Assembly: GCA_038030265.1 (NCBI GenBank)
Contig: CM075937.1
Coordinates: forward strand, 14,508,001 to 14,572,000
Direction: 5' to 3'
Source of the DNA: Corythucha ciliata
Taxonomy: Eukaryota > Arthropoda > Insecta > Hemiptera > Tingidae
DNA length: 64,000 bases
Part shown: positions 11,040 to 22,029 of the stretch, piece by piece
Layout: each line of letters starts with the position of its first letter
Position numbering within the stretch: position 1 is the first letter of the stretch
Translations under genes and position numbers: made by a program
Notes under the pieces: model-generated
Told to the model about the DNA's origin: nothing
What the model saw: the letters and a program-made list of their open reading frames with translations, nothing else
Database searches by the model: none

Positions 11040-13017
11040 ACCAACCTGAAGGTAAACCTCAAGACCCCCACCGATATTGATATCGCCGTTGCCACCTTCA
11101 CAAGAAATGTCCAAGCTGCTGCCAGTGCAGCCCACACTCCACCAAAAACAAGCCACAAAAGACTTCCTACTTTAAGTCCTCTAATCGCCCAACTATTGGC
11201 TGTAAAAAAAAAGCCTGCCGTGCACAATGGGAGACTACCCGCCATCCATCTCACAAAACGGATTATAATCGAGTCACTCGTGAACTTAAGAGAGCTATCA
11301 AACAGGAAAGAGACGCTGCCATGCGCCAAAGTCTCACGTCACTTCACGCCAACAACGGATCTTTGTGGAAACACACTAAAAAACTCACTCGAGACAACTC
11401 CGACATACCTCCTTTGAAAATGGGATCAGTTTGGCATACCACCCCACATGAGAAGTGCAATATTTTTAAAAATATGCTCTCAGACCAATTCCAGCCTAAT
11501 CGGGACTTGGATCCGGAATTCTCTCAACTCATATTGGACCAACTGGATATCCCCCTAGAAATCACCCCGTTCACAGGATTTTTCACTCCAGCACAGGTTA
11601 AAAATACAATCAATCGGTCTCCAACAAAGAAAGCGCCAGGACACGACGGCATCACCCAACCCCTACTCAAACTCCTCCCACAAAAGAGCCTGGTTTTCCT
11701 AACGCAGATTTATAATGCCATCCTCAGAACTTGCCACATTCCCGCGGCGTGGAAGCATGCTCGAATCGTTATGATCAAGAAGCCAAACAAACCAAGGACC
11801 GAGCCTTCCAGTTACAGACCCATAAGCCTCCTTCCCCTCCCCACGAAAATTCTAGAAAGGCTTCTCTATCCAACCATCCTGGAACACCTTAAAGGCCTCA
11901 TCCCTGCCACGCAGTTCGGCTTTCGGTCGAGCCATTCCTGTCCCCAGCAACTCCACAGAGTTATGGAAAAAATTACTGAAGCTTACGAAGAGAAAAATGT
12001 GTGTCTAGGCACATTTCTTGATACGGAAAAGACGTTCGACAAGGTTTGGCATCCTGGTCTGCTATCGAAGGCAAAGCCACATTTACCCGATACTTATTAT
12101 CGATTGCTCCTGTCATACCTTACTGGAAGAACCTTTGCTGTCAGCTATCGAGGGGCAATCTCATCAGCAGCTTCGATTCTAGCGGGGGTTCCTCAGGGAA
12201 GCATTTTGGGACCACTTTTGTACCTTATATACACTAGTGACTTTCCAAGTAACAATGACCTTACTCTGGCTCACTTTGCGGACGACGTTGCTGTCCTTGC
12301 TTCGAATAATGACCAACTTGAAGCTGAACAAATTACCAACTTATTTTTACAGCAAGTGGACGAATGGTGTCAGAAATGGAGGGTGCTAATAAAACCGCAA
12401 AAATCGGCCGTAGTAAACTTTACCCTTAGAAGGCAACGTACCACAGCGGCAGTCCACCTAAATGACACCGAAATACCGGATAAACCATCCATCCGTTATT
12501 TGGGACTGGTAATGGACCAAAAACTCACGTGGAATGTCACATAGACCACCTCGTCACCAGGATCAGGCATCGAATTCGCCAGCTGAAAAGCCTACTTGGC
12601 AAGCAATCCCCCATTAGCTTATCGACGAAACGAATCCTCTATATGAGCTTGATTCGTCCTATATGGATGTATAGCTGTGGCCTATGGGGATCTGCGGTGA
12701 ACTCGCACATCAAGCGAATCCAGGTTACTCAGAATCGGGTCCTAAGATTAATCTCGGACGCCCCCTGGTATGTTCGGAACTCGACATTACACGCCGACCT
12801 TGACATCCCGTACGTAGCCAGTGTTCTGAAGTCAGCATACACCAGACTCAACACTTCGATGGTTAGTCACCCCAATCGTCTCCTCGCGGACCTCGCAGCT
12901 AGAGTGCCTCCACCACGGCATCAACGGCGGCTGAAACGCAAGCTCCCTCAGGATTTCCTGAATGAGAAATCGGGACGTATAAGCTGCACGGTGGAAATCT
13001 GTGATAATGAAGAATGA
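11040..13017 (+). pseudogene. Jockey-clade reverse transcriptase, frameshifted and truncated
   Basis: The RT of a non-LTR retrotransposon would copy element RNA at a nicked chromosomal target. Reading runs in three frames. From 11040 the linker is in one frame until an A-run at 11204-11212, where it shifts. The main frame then runs to 12543 (407 codons from the Met at 11321), and the thumb continues in another frame to the stop at 13015-13017. Visible motifs are KKAPGHDGI, SYRPISLLP, TQFGFR, FLDTEKTFDKVWH (catalytic Asp near codon 234), AGVPQGSILGPLLY and FADD (Asp321/322). The second frame holds the RPIWMYSCGLWGSA thumb motif. The threonine in EKTFD replaces the alanine common in this clade. 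The breaks near 11208 and 12535 look like single-base indels. A sequencing error is possible for the A-run. Confidence 0.9.
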
Positions 13018-13176
13018 TATTTATCTGTGATTCGAACCTAGAGTGTGATATTAAATGTGTCAGACAACAAATTAAGTAGGACAGCCGATGGGCTGCTCCC
13101 TACAATCACGTCTCCGGTGAATTAGGCTAAGCCTACTATAATAAATATAAGAGCCCAATATAATGTTTACATAAAC

Positions 13177-13182
13177 AATAAA
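13177..13182 (+). promoter_or_regulatory. polyadenylation signal of the LINE
   Basis: AATAAA lies just upstream of the A-rich tail, at the usual place for the 3' end of the retrotransposed RNA. A second AATAAA is at 13140. Confidence 0.6.
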
Positions 13183-13253
13183 GTTATTAAAAAAAACAAA
13201 AAAAAACATTATCCCTACATTCATAATTATAAAAACATTTAATTACTGAAACA

Positions 13254-14090
13254 ATGGCCCTTCCCGCACTTGACAAACTCATTGAGAGACAAACTTTCCT
13301 GCGAAAAGAACTAATTTCCGCGATACATAACAAATCGTATTGTGCTTCCTGGATCAATAGTGTTCTAAAAGATGATCTTTTTGCGTCCGCCCTGTTATTA
13401 TAGGTACCCTGCAAATTCCCACTCCAGACCAACTCCGGGAACAATTAAAAACGTATTTTTCGTCCTTTGACGTCGCAGAGGCACTAACTGCTCTCGATGA
13501 TAATATTGCTCAAACTTCGCCCACTCTTTGAACCCAGTGCTCAAGCCCCTGGCCAAAATGTCATAGCCAAACCCACTCCCGAGAACCCGGCCTCTCTGCC
13601 CAACTTACCCCCGCCCCAGCTACCGCCATTGCCCAGGCCAAACAAAAAACTCCCGAAAATTGATGTCCCCTCCTTTTTGGGTGAACCCAATGCACCGAAA
13701 ATATTGAAAGTTTCATTGGCCGCTATGAAACGGTAGCGTCAATTTACTCCTGGGATTAAAATGATAAATTAATGTACATCCCATTTTCTCTGTCCGGCCC
13801 AGCGCTTCTGTGTTACGACGCCTTAAAAAGTCAAAATTCCCCCGTCCTCCAGTCTTAGCCTGCCCTCAAAAGCCACTTTTGCTTTTGAAAAACGCGCACT
13901 CCAGATAAAATTGCTCCAAATGCCCTACGCCCTGACCAAAAGGCCTTAGACTTCGTCAATGAAGTCAAATGCATTGCGTATAAAATAAATCCCAACGCCT
14001 CAGATGAGGACATAATTTCATACATTTCGCCCGGCCTTTTACCCCACCTGCTCGACAAAATGAGCATGGCAAGCTCCACGTCCCTCCCAA
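13254..14090 (+). pseudogene. decayed LTR-retrotransposon gag-like fragment
   Basis: Starting with ATG at 13254, several frames joined by stops and indels read like a retroelement Gag. The order is a helical N-terminal part (13254-13400), a Pro-rich stretch (13540-13650), LPKIDVPSFLGE (about 13650-13690), YETVASIYSWD (about 13724), LSGPALLCYDALK (about 13793-13831) and a helical segment with FVNEVKCIAYKI (about 13950-14060). That order matches the capsid region of Gypsy/BEL-type Gag proteins. At least three stops or frameshifts interrupt it. No protease, RT, integrase or LTR was found beside it, so it is an orphan relic. The exact superfamily is undecided. It begins shortly after the LINE tail. 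Confidence 0.65.
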
Positions 14091-14648
14091 TTTTTGTAAA
14101 TTAAAAAATTTGCAGATTAAAAAATGTTACAATCAAAAAACATTTTGAATGTTTCAAGTAAATAGTTCTGACACATTTTGATTTGTATCTTCACGCCAAT
14201 TCTGTCTGCTAATGTACGCAATGTTCATCAAAGCAGCCCCCCTCCCATCCGTGGGTCGCTTCGAACTTTTCCCCATGCCCTTGAAGGTTGAGACCAAGCA
14301 TACAAGTATCGGAAACTCCCGGAACGTCACATTTTTGTTTCTCTACACTGCCCTTGTCTCCCTCAGACCATGCTCAATTGATAAATGCAGTTGGCAAACC
14401 TGTCGAGAGGGGTAGGGGGCACTGAGGGTCCTTTATACCCCGGCCCGGTTGGAGCTTTGCAGAAGCTTTGCAGTGGTTGGGTCTTCTTTGTGTTTGGAAC
14501 TTTTACTGTGGTTTGTAGCCGAGCAACCTGACGTGACTAGGCTTCCGCTTTATATGTATAATTATGTAGTTTACCGAACGTTATCAATTGCACACGAATG
14601 AAAATTGACTCTGCTTTTATTAGGCTTACGCCAAAAGCTGGGCACACG
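14091..14648. other. non-coding, with one family D-like stretch
   Basis: No gene recognised. Near 14440-14520 there are short family D-like words (GTTGGAGCTTTGCAG, CTGTGGTTTGTAG). The rest is unassigned. Confidence 0.45.
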
Positions 14649-14789
14649 AAAAATAGTGTACACAACTCGTGAGGGAGTAGAATTGCCTCGCTCTTTTTTT
14701 TTCAGCTCACTCGACTGCGGCTAGTGAGCCAAACAAAACTCGCGTGCAAAATTCTACTTCCCTCACTCGTTGTGGATTATACTATTTCT
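14649..14789. mobile_element. ~140-bp hairpin element (MITE-like)
   Basis: Left arm AAAATAGTGTACACAACTCG continuing GAGGGAGTAGAATT is matched in reverse by AATTCTACTTCCCTCACTCG then TTGTGGATTATACTATTT. The inner stem GCTCACT/AGTGAGC also pairs. It is directly followed by a reverse family A array. No coding capacity. Confidence 0.7.
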
Positions 14790-15130
14790 CAATTAGCGTT
14801 TTTCACGCATTTCAGTCGACGATGTGAGTTCAATATCAGCTACGAATTAGCAATTTCTTTTGGTTTAGCTATGAATTAGCACATTTCACTCCGTGAATTC
14901 CACGGCCGTTGGGAACCGTGAATTTTCTCAATTTTAGCCGCGAATGAGCTCTTTTCGCGAATGATCGAGCGCTACTCCTTAATTTTATTCGCGGATTAGT
15001 GTTCTTTCAATTTTAGCCCCGAATCAGCACATTTTTATGCGGAAGTGCCCATATTCTCGATTTTAGTCACCAACTAGCGTTTTTTCTTTATTTTAACAAT
15101 CAGGGTTTATCACTATTTTGACCGCAAATT
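14790..15130 (-). repeat. family A minisatellite, reverse orientation
   Basis: Units resembling TTTTCTCAATTTTAGCCGCG followed by AATTAGC, spaced about 30 bp and highly diverged. Confidence 0.75.
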
Positions 15131-15199
15131 AGGTATTAGCCCCTGCGCCTTCATCGCTGCTTTACTGGCTCCGGAATCAAAAACAAAAAACCCTGGCAC

Positions 15200-15343
15200 C
15201 CCGACGTACGTGAGCGGGATCCGCGCGATTTCAGCTGAAAACACTCGTTGTGTTGTAATATTTGTGCCTTATCGCTGAAAATCTCGCACTCACTGCTAAC
15301 TCTAAATGCTAAAATTGTGTGGATCCCGCCTCACGTAGGGTAG
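15200..15343. mobile_element. ~144-bp terminal-inverted-repeat element
   Basis: The left end contains ACGTGAGCGGGATCCGCGCG. The right end contains TGTGGATCCCGCCTCACGTA, its inverted counterpart with a few mismatches. No coding capacity. Target duplication is unclear. Confidence 0.6.
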
Positions 15344-15540
15344 GACACAAAGTGAAACATTTGGGGCCACACACACACAAAAAAAAATTGTATCAAAGGT
15401 TCAATCAATACGTGGTCGCAAATCGATAGAAGATGAAGATGATCTTCCCATATGTTGAAAAAAAAAATTGTCAGAAGGATCCGGGGCCCCCATCGACGAG
15501 GGCCCAGGCCCATCGGGCCCCCGCCCAAAGACGACACTGG

Positions 15541-15865
15541 GTTGGACCTTTGCTGTGTTTGAGACCTTTGCTGTGATTAGATCTTTGCTATGGTTGGACC
15601 TTGGCTGTGGTTAGACCTTTGCTGTGGTTGGAGCTTTTGCTGTGGTTAGACCTTTGCTGTGGTTGGACCTTTGCTGTGGTTGGACATTTCCTGTGGTAGG
15701 ACCTTGGCTTTGGTTTCACCTTTGCTGTGACTGTGCCTTCTTTGTGGTTGAGACGCTGCTGCCGTGAGAGGTTCTACTGTGCTTACAGCTTCGCTAGGGT
15801 TGAACCACAGATGTGGTTGGACGATTACTGAGATTGGTGCTTTACTGTGGTTGGATGTGGGCCTT
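15541..15865 (+). repeat. family D short tandem repeat (~18-20 bp)
   Basis: About fifteen units like CTTTGCTGTGGTTGGAC with small length changes. The regular core CTGTGGTT is kept while flanks drift. A related array lies at 32.8-33.4 kb. Confidence 0.85.
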
Positions 15866-16345
15866 TCGAGAAAGAAGCGAGACTAGCACTGGGTCCGTTA
15901 CTCACCCAGGTGAAAGGGCCTCATATTGAGTTACGGCCCTGTGGGTAGTAGATTCCGATCAAAATGCACCAAAGGGGTCTGTCATTGCCTCTAAAAGTGG
16001 TCAAAAATGTGCGTATGGACTTGTCAATTCGGTCAATTTTCTCGAATCCAAGACGGTCGGCCATGTTCCGTGGGCGTGGAGGCTCTTCGCGTTGCACTTT
16101 CGAGTTTTCGATTAAGTTACCACTATCTTTATACGTTCTGAAAACGTGCGCAAGTCACTATAAACGGGTGCGTTATACTGAGAAGACAGACCCTTCCCCC
16201 CCACTTTCCTAGGTTCAGGAAAGGTTCAAAACCACTGTCCTAGACCGTAAAAAACGTCCTGTGCAGGTGCCAGACACGATTAAACGACCAGGAATTTTCA
16301 TACGGTGGGCTCCCGCATTAAAATGTTTGTCATGAAGTACCAGCG
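15866..16345. other. dispersed-repeat fragments, no gene
   Basis: The open frame at 15964-16212 has no recognised domain. The segment at 16238-16310 is an inverted copy of 5386-5457. Confidence 0.5.
16238..16310 (+). repeat. inverted partner of 5386-5457
   Basis: Runs from TCCTAGACCGTAAAAAACG to TTTTCATACGGTGGGC and matches the reverse complement of 5386-5457. It is probably the terminus of a dispersed element. Confidence 0.7.
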
Positions 16346-16640
16346 TTTTTATCCGGTGAGTTAGCGATATTTCTCAATTTTAGCCGTGATCCAGAATTAG
16401 TGCGTTTTCTCATTTAAATTTTTGCTAATTTATCGATTTCCCGCAATTCTATACGCGGACTTGGTCCAATAACAGCACAATTTATTCTAAATTTTAGTTA
16501 AAAAACTGCTCAATACGCCACGATTCAACATTTTTTCACAATTTTGGTCTGGTAGTTGCATCGAAAAACAGCGAATGAGCGTTTTTTTTCTCGCAGTTTT
16601 AGTTACATAGGAATATTTGCGCACTTTCCAAACAAAATAT
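16346..16640 (-). repeat. family A minisatellite, reverse orientation
   Basis: Diverged units such as TTCTCAATTTTAGCCGTG and CAATTTTGGTCTGG. This is one of the weaker A arrays. Confidence 0.6.
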
Positions 16641-19554
16641 GTAATATGTTAAAGTCGTGAGGAATAAGGGTAGGCAGCTGCCCGATCGTGGCCCCTCATA
16701 GCTACGCCCTTACTTGCGATCTCACATTTATAGTGCAATTTTCATAGGAAATGGAACATTTTATTTTTAAAATGCACTGTAGTGATCGCTTGAGATTATA
16801 AAAGGCGTATAGTTAGAATGAGAAGAGATTGTGGAGCCTCAGGGTACATTACCCCAGCTCAGCACGACGAGAAATTCATCCAGCGTATCCTTGTATAGTG
16901 GTAATCCTCGCTGACTTTACCTCCCCTCACCCCCCCTCGGGTACTTTCCAACCCATACAATCCAACGCTACTATACACCATTTACTGGCTTCATCTTTTT
17001 CTAAAGAATCTCCAGTGAAAAAAAGAAAAAGAAGATGAAATCCAGGAGCGAAATGAAGAGTAAAATTGTGAATGGCGCGCGGGACGCGGTGGCGTGGGTT
17101 GATACTGACTGTGAGGAAAAGGAGGTAGTGGCTGCCAAGAAAAAAAACTCTGGAGATGTTGAAGGTGTGTCCGTGATGATGCTGGAGATTTGGAGGGTGA
17201 CGGGGTGAGACACTTTTCTTGAAGAGCGCAAATTAAAAAGAAACTTCGGACTTTTCATTTACCAGGGTGATGAAAATGGAGGCGGGAATGACGGTGAGCG
17301 TTGTAAACAATAAGACTCACCCACGCCCCTTATTTCATTTTAATGAAACGTTGGTAGAAGACGATATTTCAGACAAGTCCTACGCGACTAAAAACAAATT
17401 TACCCGAAAAACCATTCATCCCCCCTCCCCACCACGCTCCACGATCCAACCATCGCTGTAAAATAGCGATTCTTGGATTTACCGCATCAGAGAAAGTCGC
17501 AGTCCTTTGTTCACTTGAATTCAAGGCATTCCTTCTCTACAGGGTCTAAACAGAATAGAAAATCCTTCCGGAAAAGAAGTACCTCTCTTCTCTTTTTTTA
17601 ACACAGCACCCGCAACGCCTCTCGAAGAACACAAAAGCTTCTTTTTTTACGCCCCCCCCCCCGAAACTCCCCTGTCACTCTTTCACCTGTGGCTTTAGTT
17701 TGAAAGCCACTCTCAAAAAGAGGAAGGAATCGATAAATTCTTCCATTCTTACTACAATTTTTGTTGTTCAACTTTATGACTCCTTCACGAGACCCCGTGT
17801 CACACCAAAAATCCCGCATAATCCATTCAAAATTACAGCTTTGGCACATTTTTATCCATCCCGCACGGGTGAAAGAGTTATAAATGTGTAAATTCCGTCT
17901 ATTTGCATCCCAGGGCGTTGGGTGTGATGGACTGAATTGGTGTGGGTGGGGGGTTGGAAAAGCAATGTAAATATCATGATGGGGGAGGTAAGGAGGGGAT
18001 TAGCGGATGAGTCTATAATGTAGAAGCCGAAGCTAGAGTTTTACGTGGAGTGGAAAGGTGGAAAGGTGCACGAATGAAAATGAAAGGGAACTTTCGGTGA
18101 TTTCAGATGGTTTGGAGGGGGAAGGGTAGCTATGCACAGATAGCATTGACACGACAAAGGCTTATCGTCCAAAATAATTTGCTTCGCACTTAGCATGAAA
18201 TTGTAACGGAAGCGGTATAAGTTACGAAGAGCCAAATTATTGGGTTACCTATACCTACACGCTTCTGGGAACGTTTTACAATTGAAACACTTCCCCCCTC
18301 CCACCACCACCAAGTACTTTTACGGGATAAACATCGCCCATTTGCCTAAAAAAATGCCCTTCTCCTACACCCAACGTTTTACATTTCAATATTTTCCCAT
18401 TCATTCCGTCCTGTTTTATATACGCGTTCCGCAGTTTTACCGAGATTGGAAAAGACGCCAAGGGGGGATTTATATTAAAACCAGTAAAAAGAGCGCCTCT
18501 TCCTATACGTTCCTTTCTTTCTTTTCCTTTTCTTATAACCACTCCCCCCCAACGTTCACCCTATTTCATAGCCCAGACTTTTCACTCAAGTAAAATGGCT
18601 TGATGTGAGTGGAATGTGAGCGAACGGTAAAATGGGCGTATGGTAACGTTTTCGAATAGCCGTGAAAAGCATTTTTATTCCTGTAATAAAAATGGCATCG
18701 AAGAAAAAAAGAAAGAAAGAAAAGGATTCATAGGGATGACGCGCAGGAGGGGGTTCTGCTATGTTTTGAACGTTATTAAATGATGAGGACAAGTGGGTTG
18801 TTACCCTGTGTGGGGGGAGGGGAGAGATTCTCGAGGTTTATATTGTTTTTGTGTACTGTTCGACAAAATAAGTACCTACAACTATGGGTGAAATCCTTTA
18901 GGGATTGTCGAATGAGTGGTGGGGGGGATGTCCATTTCATTTCTTCCAACGTTCAAAATTTTTATAGACGTATAATTCCAACTATAAAACGCGTTCTACT
19001 CCGTAGGTTTTCATTTTTTTCTCTCTGTAGCATTACACAATGAATTAAACAGAAAAAATTGGTTAACTATTAGCCAGAGAAGGAAACGAAAAAGGTGATA
19101 ATCACCTCCAAGTGATTCTAGTGAAATAAATGTTTTATTAGCGTGCAGGCCGCACAGTCGTGCGTGATTTATCCTCCCGACACGATTACCATTTCCCAGA
19201 AATACAGAACTGTTCGAAAATGAAGACAAAAGTCAGAAAGACAACAAAAATTCTTTTAGAAATTGAAGAGCAAATAAATGAGTGATCAAAAGCCGACCCT
19301 TATATGAAATGCATTGTGTGGTTAAGGACTCGTGTAATGGTTTTAATAATGTGGTCACGGAGAGAGAGAGGGATTACCATTTTCTCTGGTAAACCAGAGG
19401 GATTTTCTTTATATTATGCATCAAAGTTCCTGGAAAACATGAAAAGCACGAACAACTTATCGAGATTTGTGCTAGACCCTGGCTTTTATGCTATAATAGT
19501 CCAATTACACCCGATGAATTGAATTCAATCATTACACCACTCCCGATATATTAT
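16641..19554. other. low-repeat intronic or intergenic block
   Basis: No repeats of families A-E and no recognised coding exon. Numerous open frames of 60-117 codons come from long pyrimidine or purine tracts and C/G homopolymers, and none shows a domain. Polypyrimidine-plus-AG strings occur but no candidate exon with two good splice sites was convincing. Confidence 0.5.
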
Positions 19555-19556
19555 TA

Positions 19557-21396
19557 GACCGAGAGATGGCGACAGTCCCCTTCAACCGGAAGAACATAGT
19601 CAATTAGTCACGAAAGGTATGAAAAATGATGGCATTTCACCCCCTACATATACGAGTCCGGAAGTCTGCCTTGCTCTATCTGGGGCCTAAGGATTTTATC
19701 TTATATACCTACTTATTAATAGCTAATTAAAGACCTTAATTTGGGACATGAATTTAACCAGAAGAACACAGTCCTGAAACTAGTCTCATTTAAAAGGTTT
19801 TATGGGGCTGATTACGAATATGATCGTCTGCCACCGTCTGCCTGGGGCATTTGCCCTCAATGGCTCGCCAAACTCACGAAATTCAGTAAACTTTAATTAA
19901 CCGGAAGAACATAGTCCTGAAACTGGTCTTATTCGAAAGGATCTATGGAGATTATTACAAATTTAATCGTCTGCCTGGGGCATTCGCCCTCGGTGGCCAG
20001 TCTAACTCCCTAAATCAGGGATATTAATTAACCAGAAAAACTAAGTCCGGAATATTGTCTTATGCGACAGGTTTCATGTGGCTGAATACGAAAATGAACG
20101 TCTGCCGGCGTCTGCCTGGGGCACTTGCCCTCAGTGACCCGCCAAACTGCACAGAGGGAAAATGATTAACCGGAAGAATATAGTCGTGAAACTAGTCTCA
20201 TTCGAAAGGTTTAATACAGCTGATTACGAATATGATCGTCTGCCGCCGTCTCCCTGGTGCATTTGCCCTCAGTGGTCAGTCAAACTCCCTAAATAAGGGA
20301 TATTAATTAACCGGAAGAACTAAATCCGGAATATGGTCTTTTGCTTCAGGTTTTAAGAGGCTGAATACGAAAATGATCGTCTGCTGGTGTCTGCCCGGGG
20401 CATTTGCCCTCTGTGGCTCACTAAACTAACTTGGTTTGGGAAATTTTAATTAACCGGAAGAACATAGTCCTGAAACTGGTCTTATTCGATTGAATTTATG
20501 GGAATGATTACAATTATAATCGTCTGGCGACGTCAGCCTGGTGCATTTGCCCTCGGTGGCCGGTCAAACTTCCTACATCTACGGCGGCAGTCGATCATAT
20601 TCGTTATCAGCGCCACAAAACCTTTCGAATTAGACTAGTATCACGACTATGTTCTTTCGGTTAATTAAAATTTTCCAAATTTCGAGACTTTAACGAGCCA
20701 CAAAGGGCAAATGCCCCAGGTGGACGGCACCAGACGATCATATTCGTAATCAGCTCCATAAAACCTTTCGAATGAGACTAGTTTCAGGACTATGTTCTTC
20801 CGGTTAATCATTTTCCTCCGGTGCAGTTTGACTGTTCACTAAGGGCAAGTGGCCCAGGCGGACACTGGCAGACGATCATTTTCGTATTCAGCCACACGAT
20901 ACGTGTCACAAAAGACCATTTTCCGAACTTAGTTCTTTCGGTTAATTAATAACCCTGATTTAAGGAGTTTACTGGCCACCGAGGGCAAATGCTCCAGGCA
21001 GAGGCCGGCAGACGATTACATTTGTAATCATCTTCATAAAACCTATCGAATAAGACCAGTTTCAGGACTATGTTCTTTCGGTTATTTAAAAATTACCGAA
21101 TTACGTGAGTTTGGCGAGCCACAGAGGGCAAATGCCCCAGACAGACGGCGGCCGACGATCATGTTCGCAATCAGCTCCATAAAACCTTTCGAATTAGACT
21201 AGTTTCTGGACTATGTTGTTCTGGTTAAATTCACGTCCCAAATTATGGACTTGAATTAGCTATAAAAAATCCTTAGGCCCCAGATAGAGCATGGCAGACT
21301 TCCGGACTCGTAAGTAGGGGGTCAAATGCCATCATTTTGCACACCTTTTGTGACTATGTTCTTCCGGTTGAATGGGACTGTCGCTAGCTCTCGAAC
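19557..21396. mobile_element. 1.84-kb foldback (palindromic) element with ~140-bp subrepeats
   Basis: The left half carries seven forward copies of AACCGGAAGAACATAGTC, at roughly 19597, 19757, 19897, 20030, 20167, 20307 and 20450. The right half carries six reverse copies, between about 20650 and 21370. Polarity flips near 20580. Each ~140-bp unit also has GTCTGCCTGGGGCATTTGCC. Two unit types differ after the start: CCTGAAACTAGTCT and CCGGAATATGGTCT. The outer ends, GACCGAGAG and CTCTCGAAC, are flanked by TA on both sides, consistent with a TA target. There is no open frame of note, so the element is non-autonomous. A transcript would fold into a stem of about 0.9 kb. Confidence 0.85.
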
Positions 21397-21398
21397 TA

Positions 21399-22029
21399 TA
21401 TTTCTATTTCTAAAATCACGTGGTGTCGTCGCGCAGTGATGGCTAAAACCCCATAGCTCCATTTTCCCCAAATGTGACGTTTTACTTTACGTCATACATT
21501 CACATTAGACAATAAAAACTGTCCTGCAATTCATTCCATTTTACAGACAAAAGACAGTTTTATTATTCCTCGTTTGAGAAAAATTAGAAAACTCAATGGG
21601 GAAAGGACACGGCAGGTTACGATCGAGTTGGCATTGCATTCTTATCTATTCCTGGTTGCCCCGTTCATGTAAGTTCTACATTGGAAGCTTGCTGTGTTAA
21701 TTTTATTTTCTCCTTTTACCTGAATTTTACCAGATTTTTGAGTATTTTATTCTCACAACAAGTAACTTTAACAATGAAATAAATAATTCAAAGACAAAAT
21801 CAAACAGGGTTTGAAACACGAACCGCGGGGTTGCGCGCGCACCCGACTGGCGCTGCAGTTCCACGGCCTCCCGGGTACAAAGAAGAAAGAACAACGCAAC
21901 AAGTGGGGATATATGGCGATCGTGCAAATGAATGTTATAAGTCGTGATTCGTACAAAAGAATTTGAAAAACAAGGATATTACGCTAAGGGTTTTATGATC
22001 GAACAGAGGGTTCCTTTTACATTCGGTGT
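21399..22029. other. non-coding with a tRNA-like patch
   Basis: A small inverted repeat (AAAAACTGTCCTGCA and AGACAGTTTTATT, about 21505-21565) is present. The reverse strand near 21785-21885 has GAACTGCAGCGCCAGTCGG and GTTTCAAACCC, resembling pol III A/B boxes. No gene is assigned. Confidence 0.45.
21785..21885 (-). repeat. possible tRNA-derived SINE fragment
   Basis: On the minus strand CTGCAGCGCCAGTCGGGTGC precedes GTTTCAAACCC, which fits the B-box consensus loosely. A similar CTGCAGCGCC word with GTTCGAGACC occurs at 35455-35530. A complete cloverleaf cannot be folded by eye. Confidence 0.3.

Larger units (their letters stand above)
11030..13206 (+). mobile_element. 5'-truncated Jockey-like non-LTR retrotransposon (LINE)
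   Basis: The element keeps the linker between endonuclease and reverse transcriptase, the full RT core, the thumb, a 3' UTR and an A-rich tail (about 13188-13206). Polyadenylation signals AATAAA lie at 13140 and 13177. The endonuclease half (ORF2 start) and ORF1 are absent, and the 5' boundary near 11030-11040 is where LINE-like sequence begins. This is the usual outcome of incomplete target-primed reverse transcription. Frameshifts show it is inactive. No target-site duplication was identified with confidence. Confidence 0.9.
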
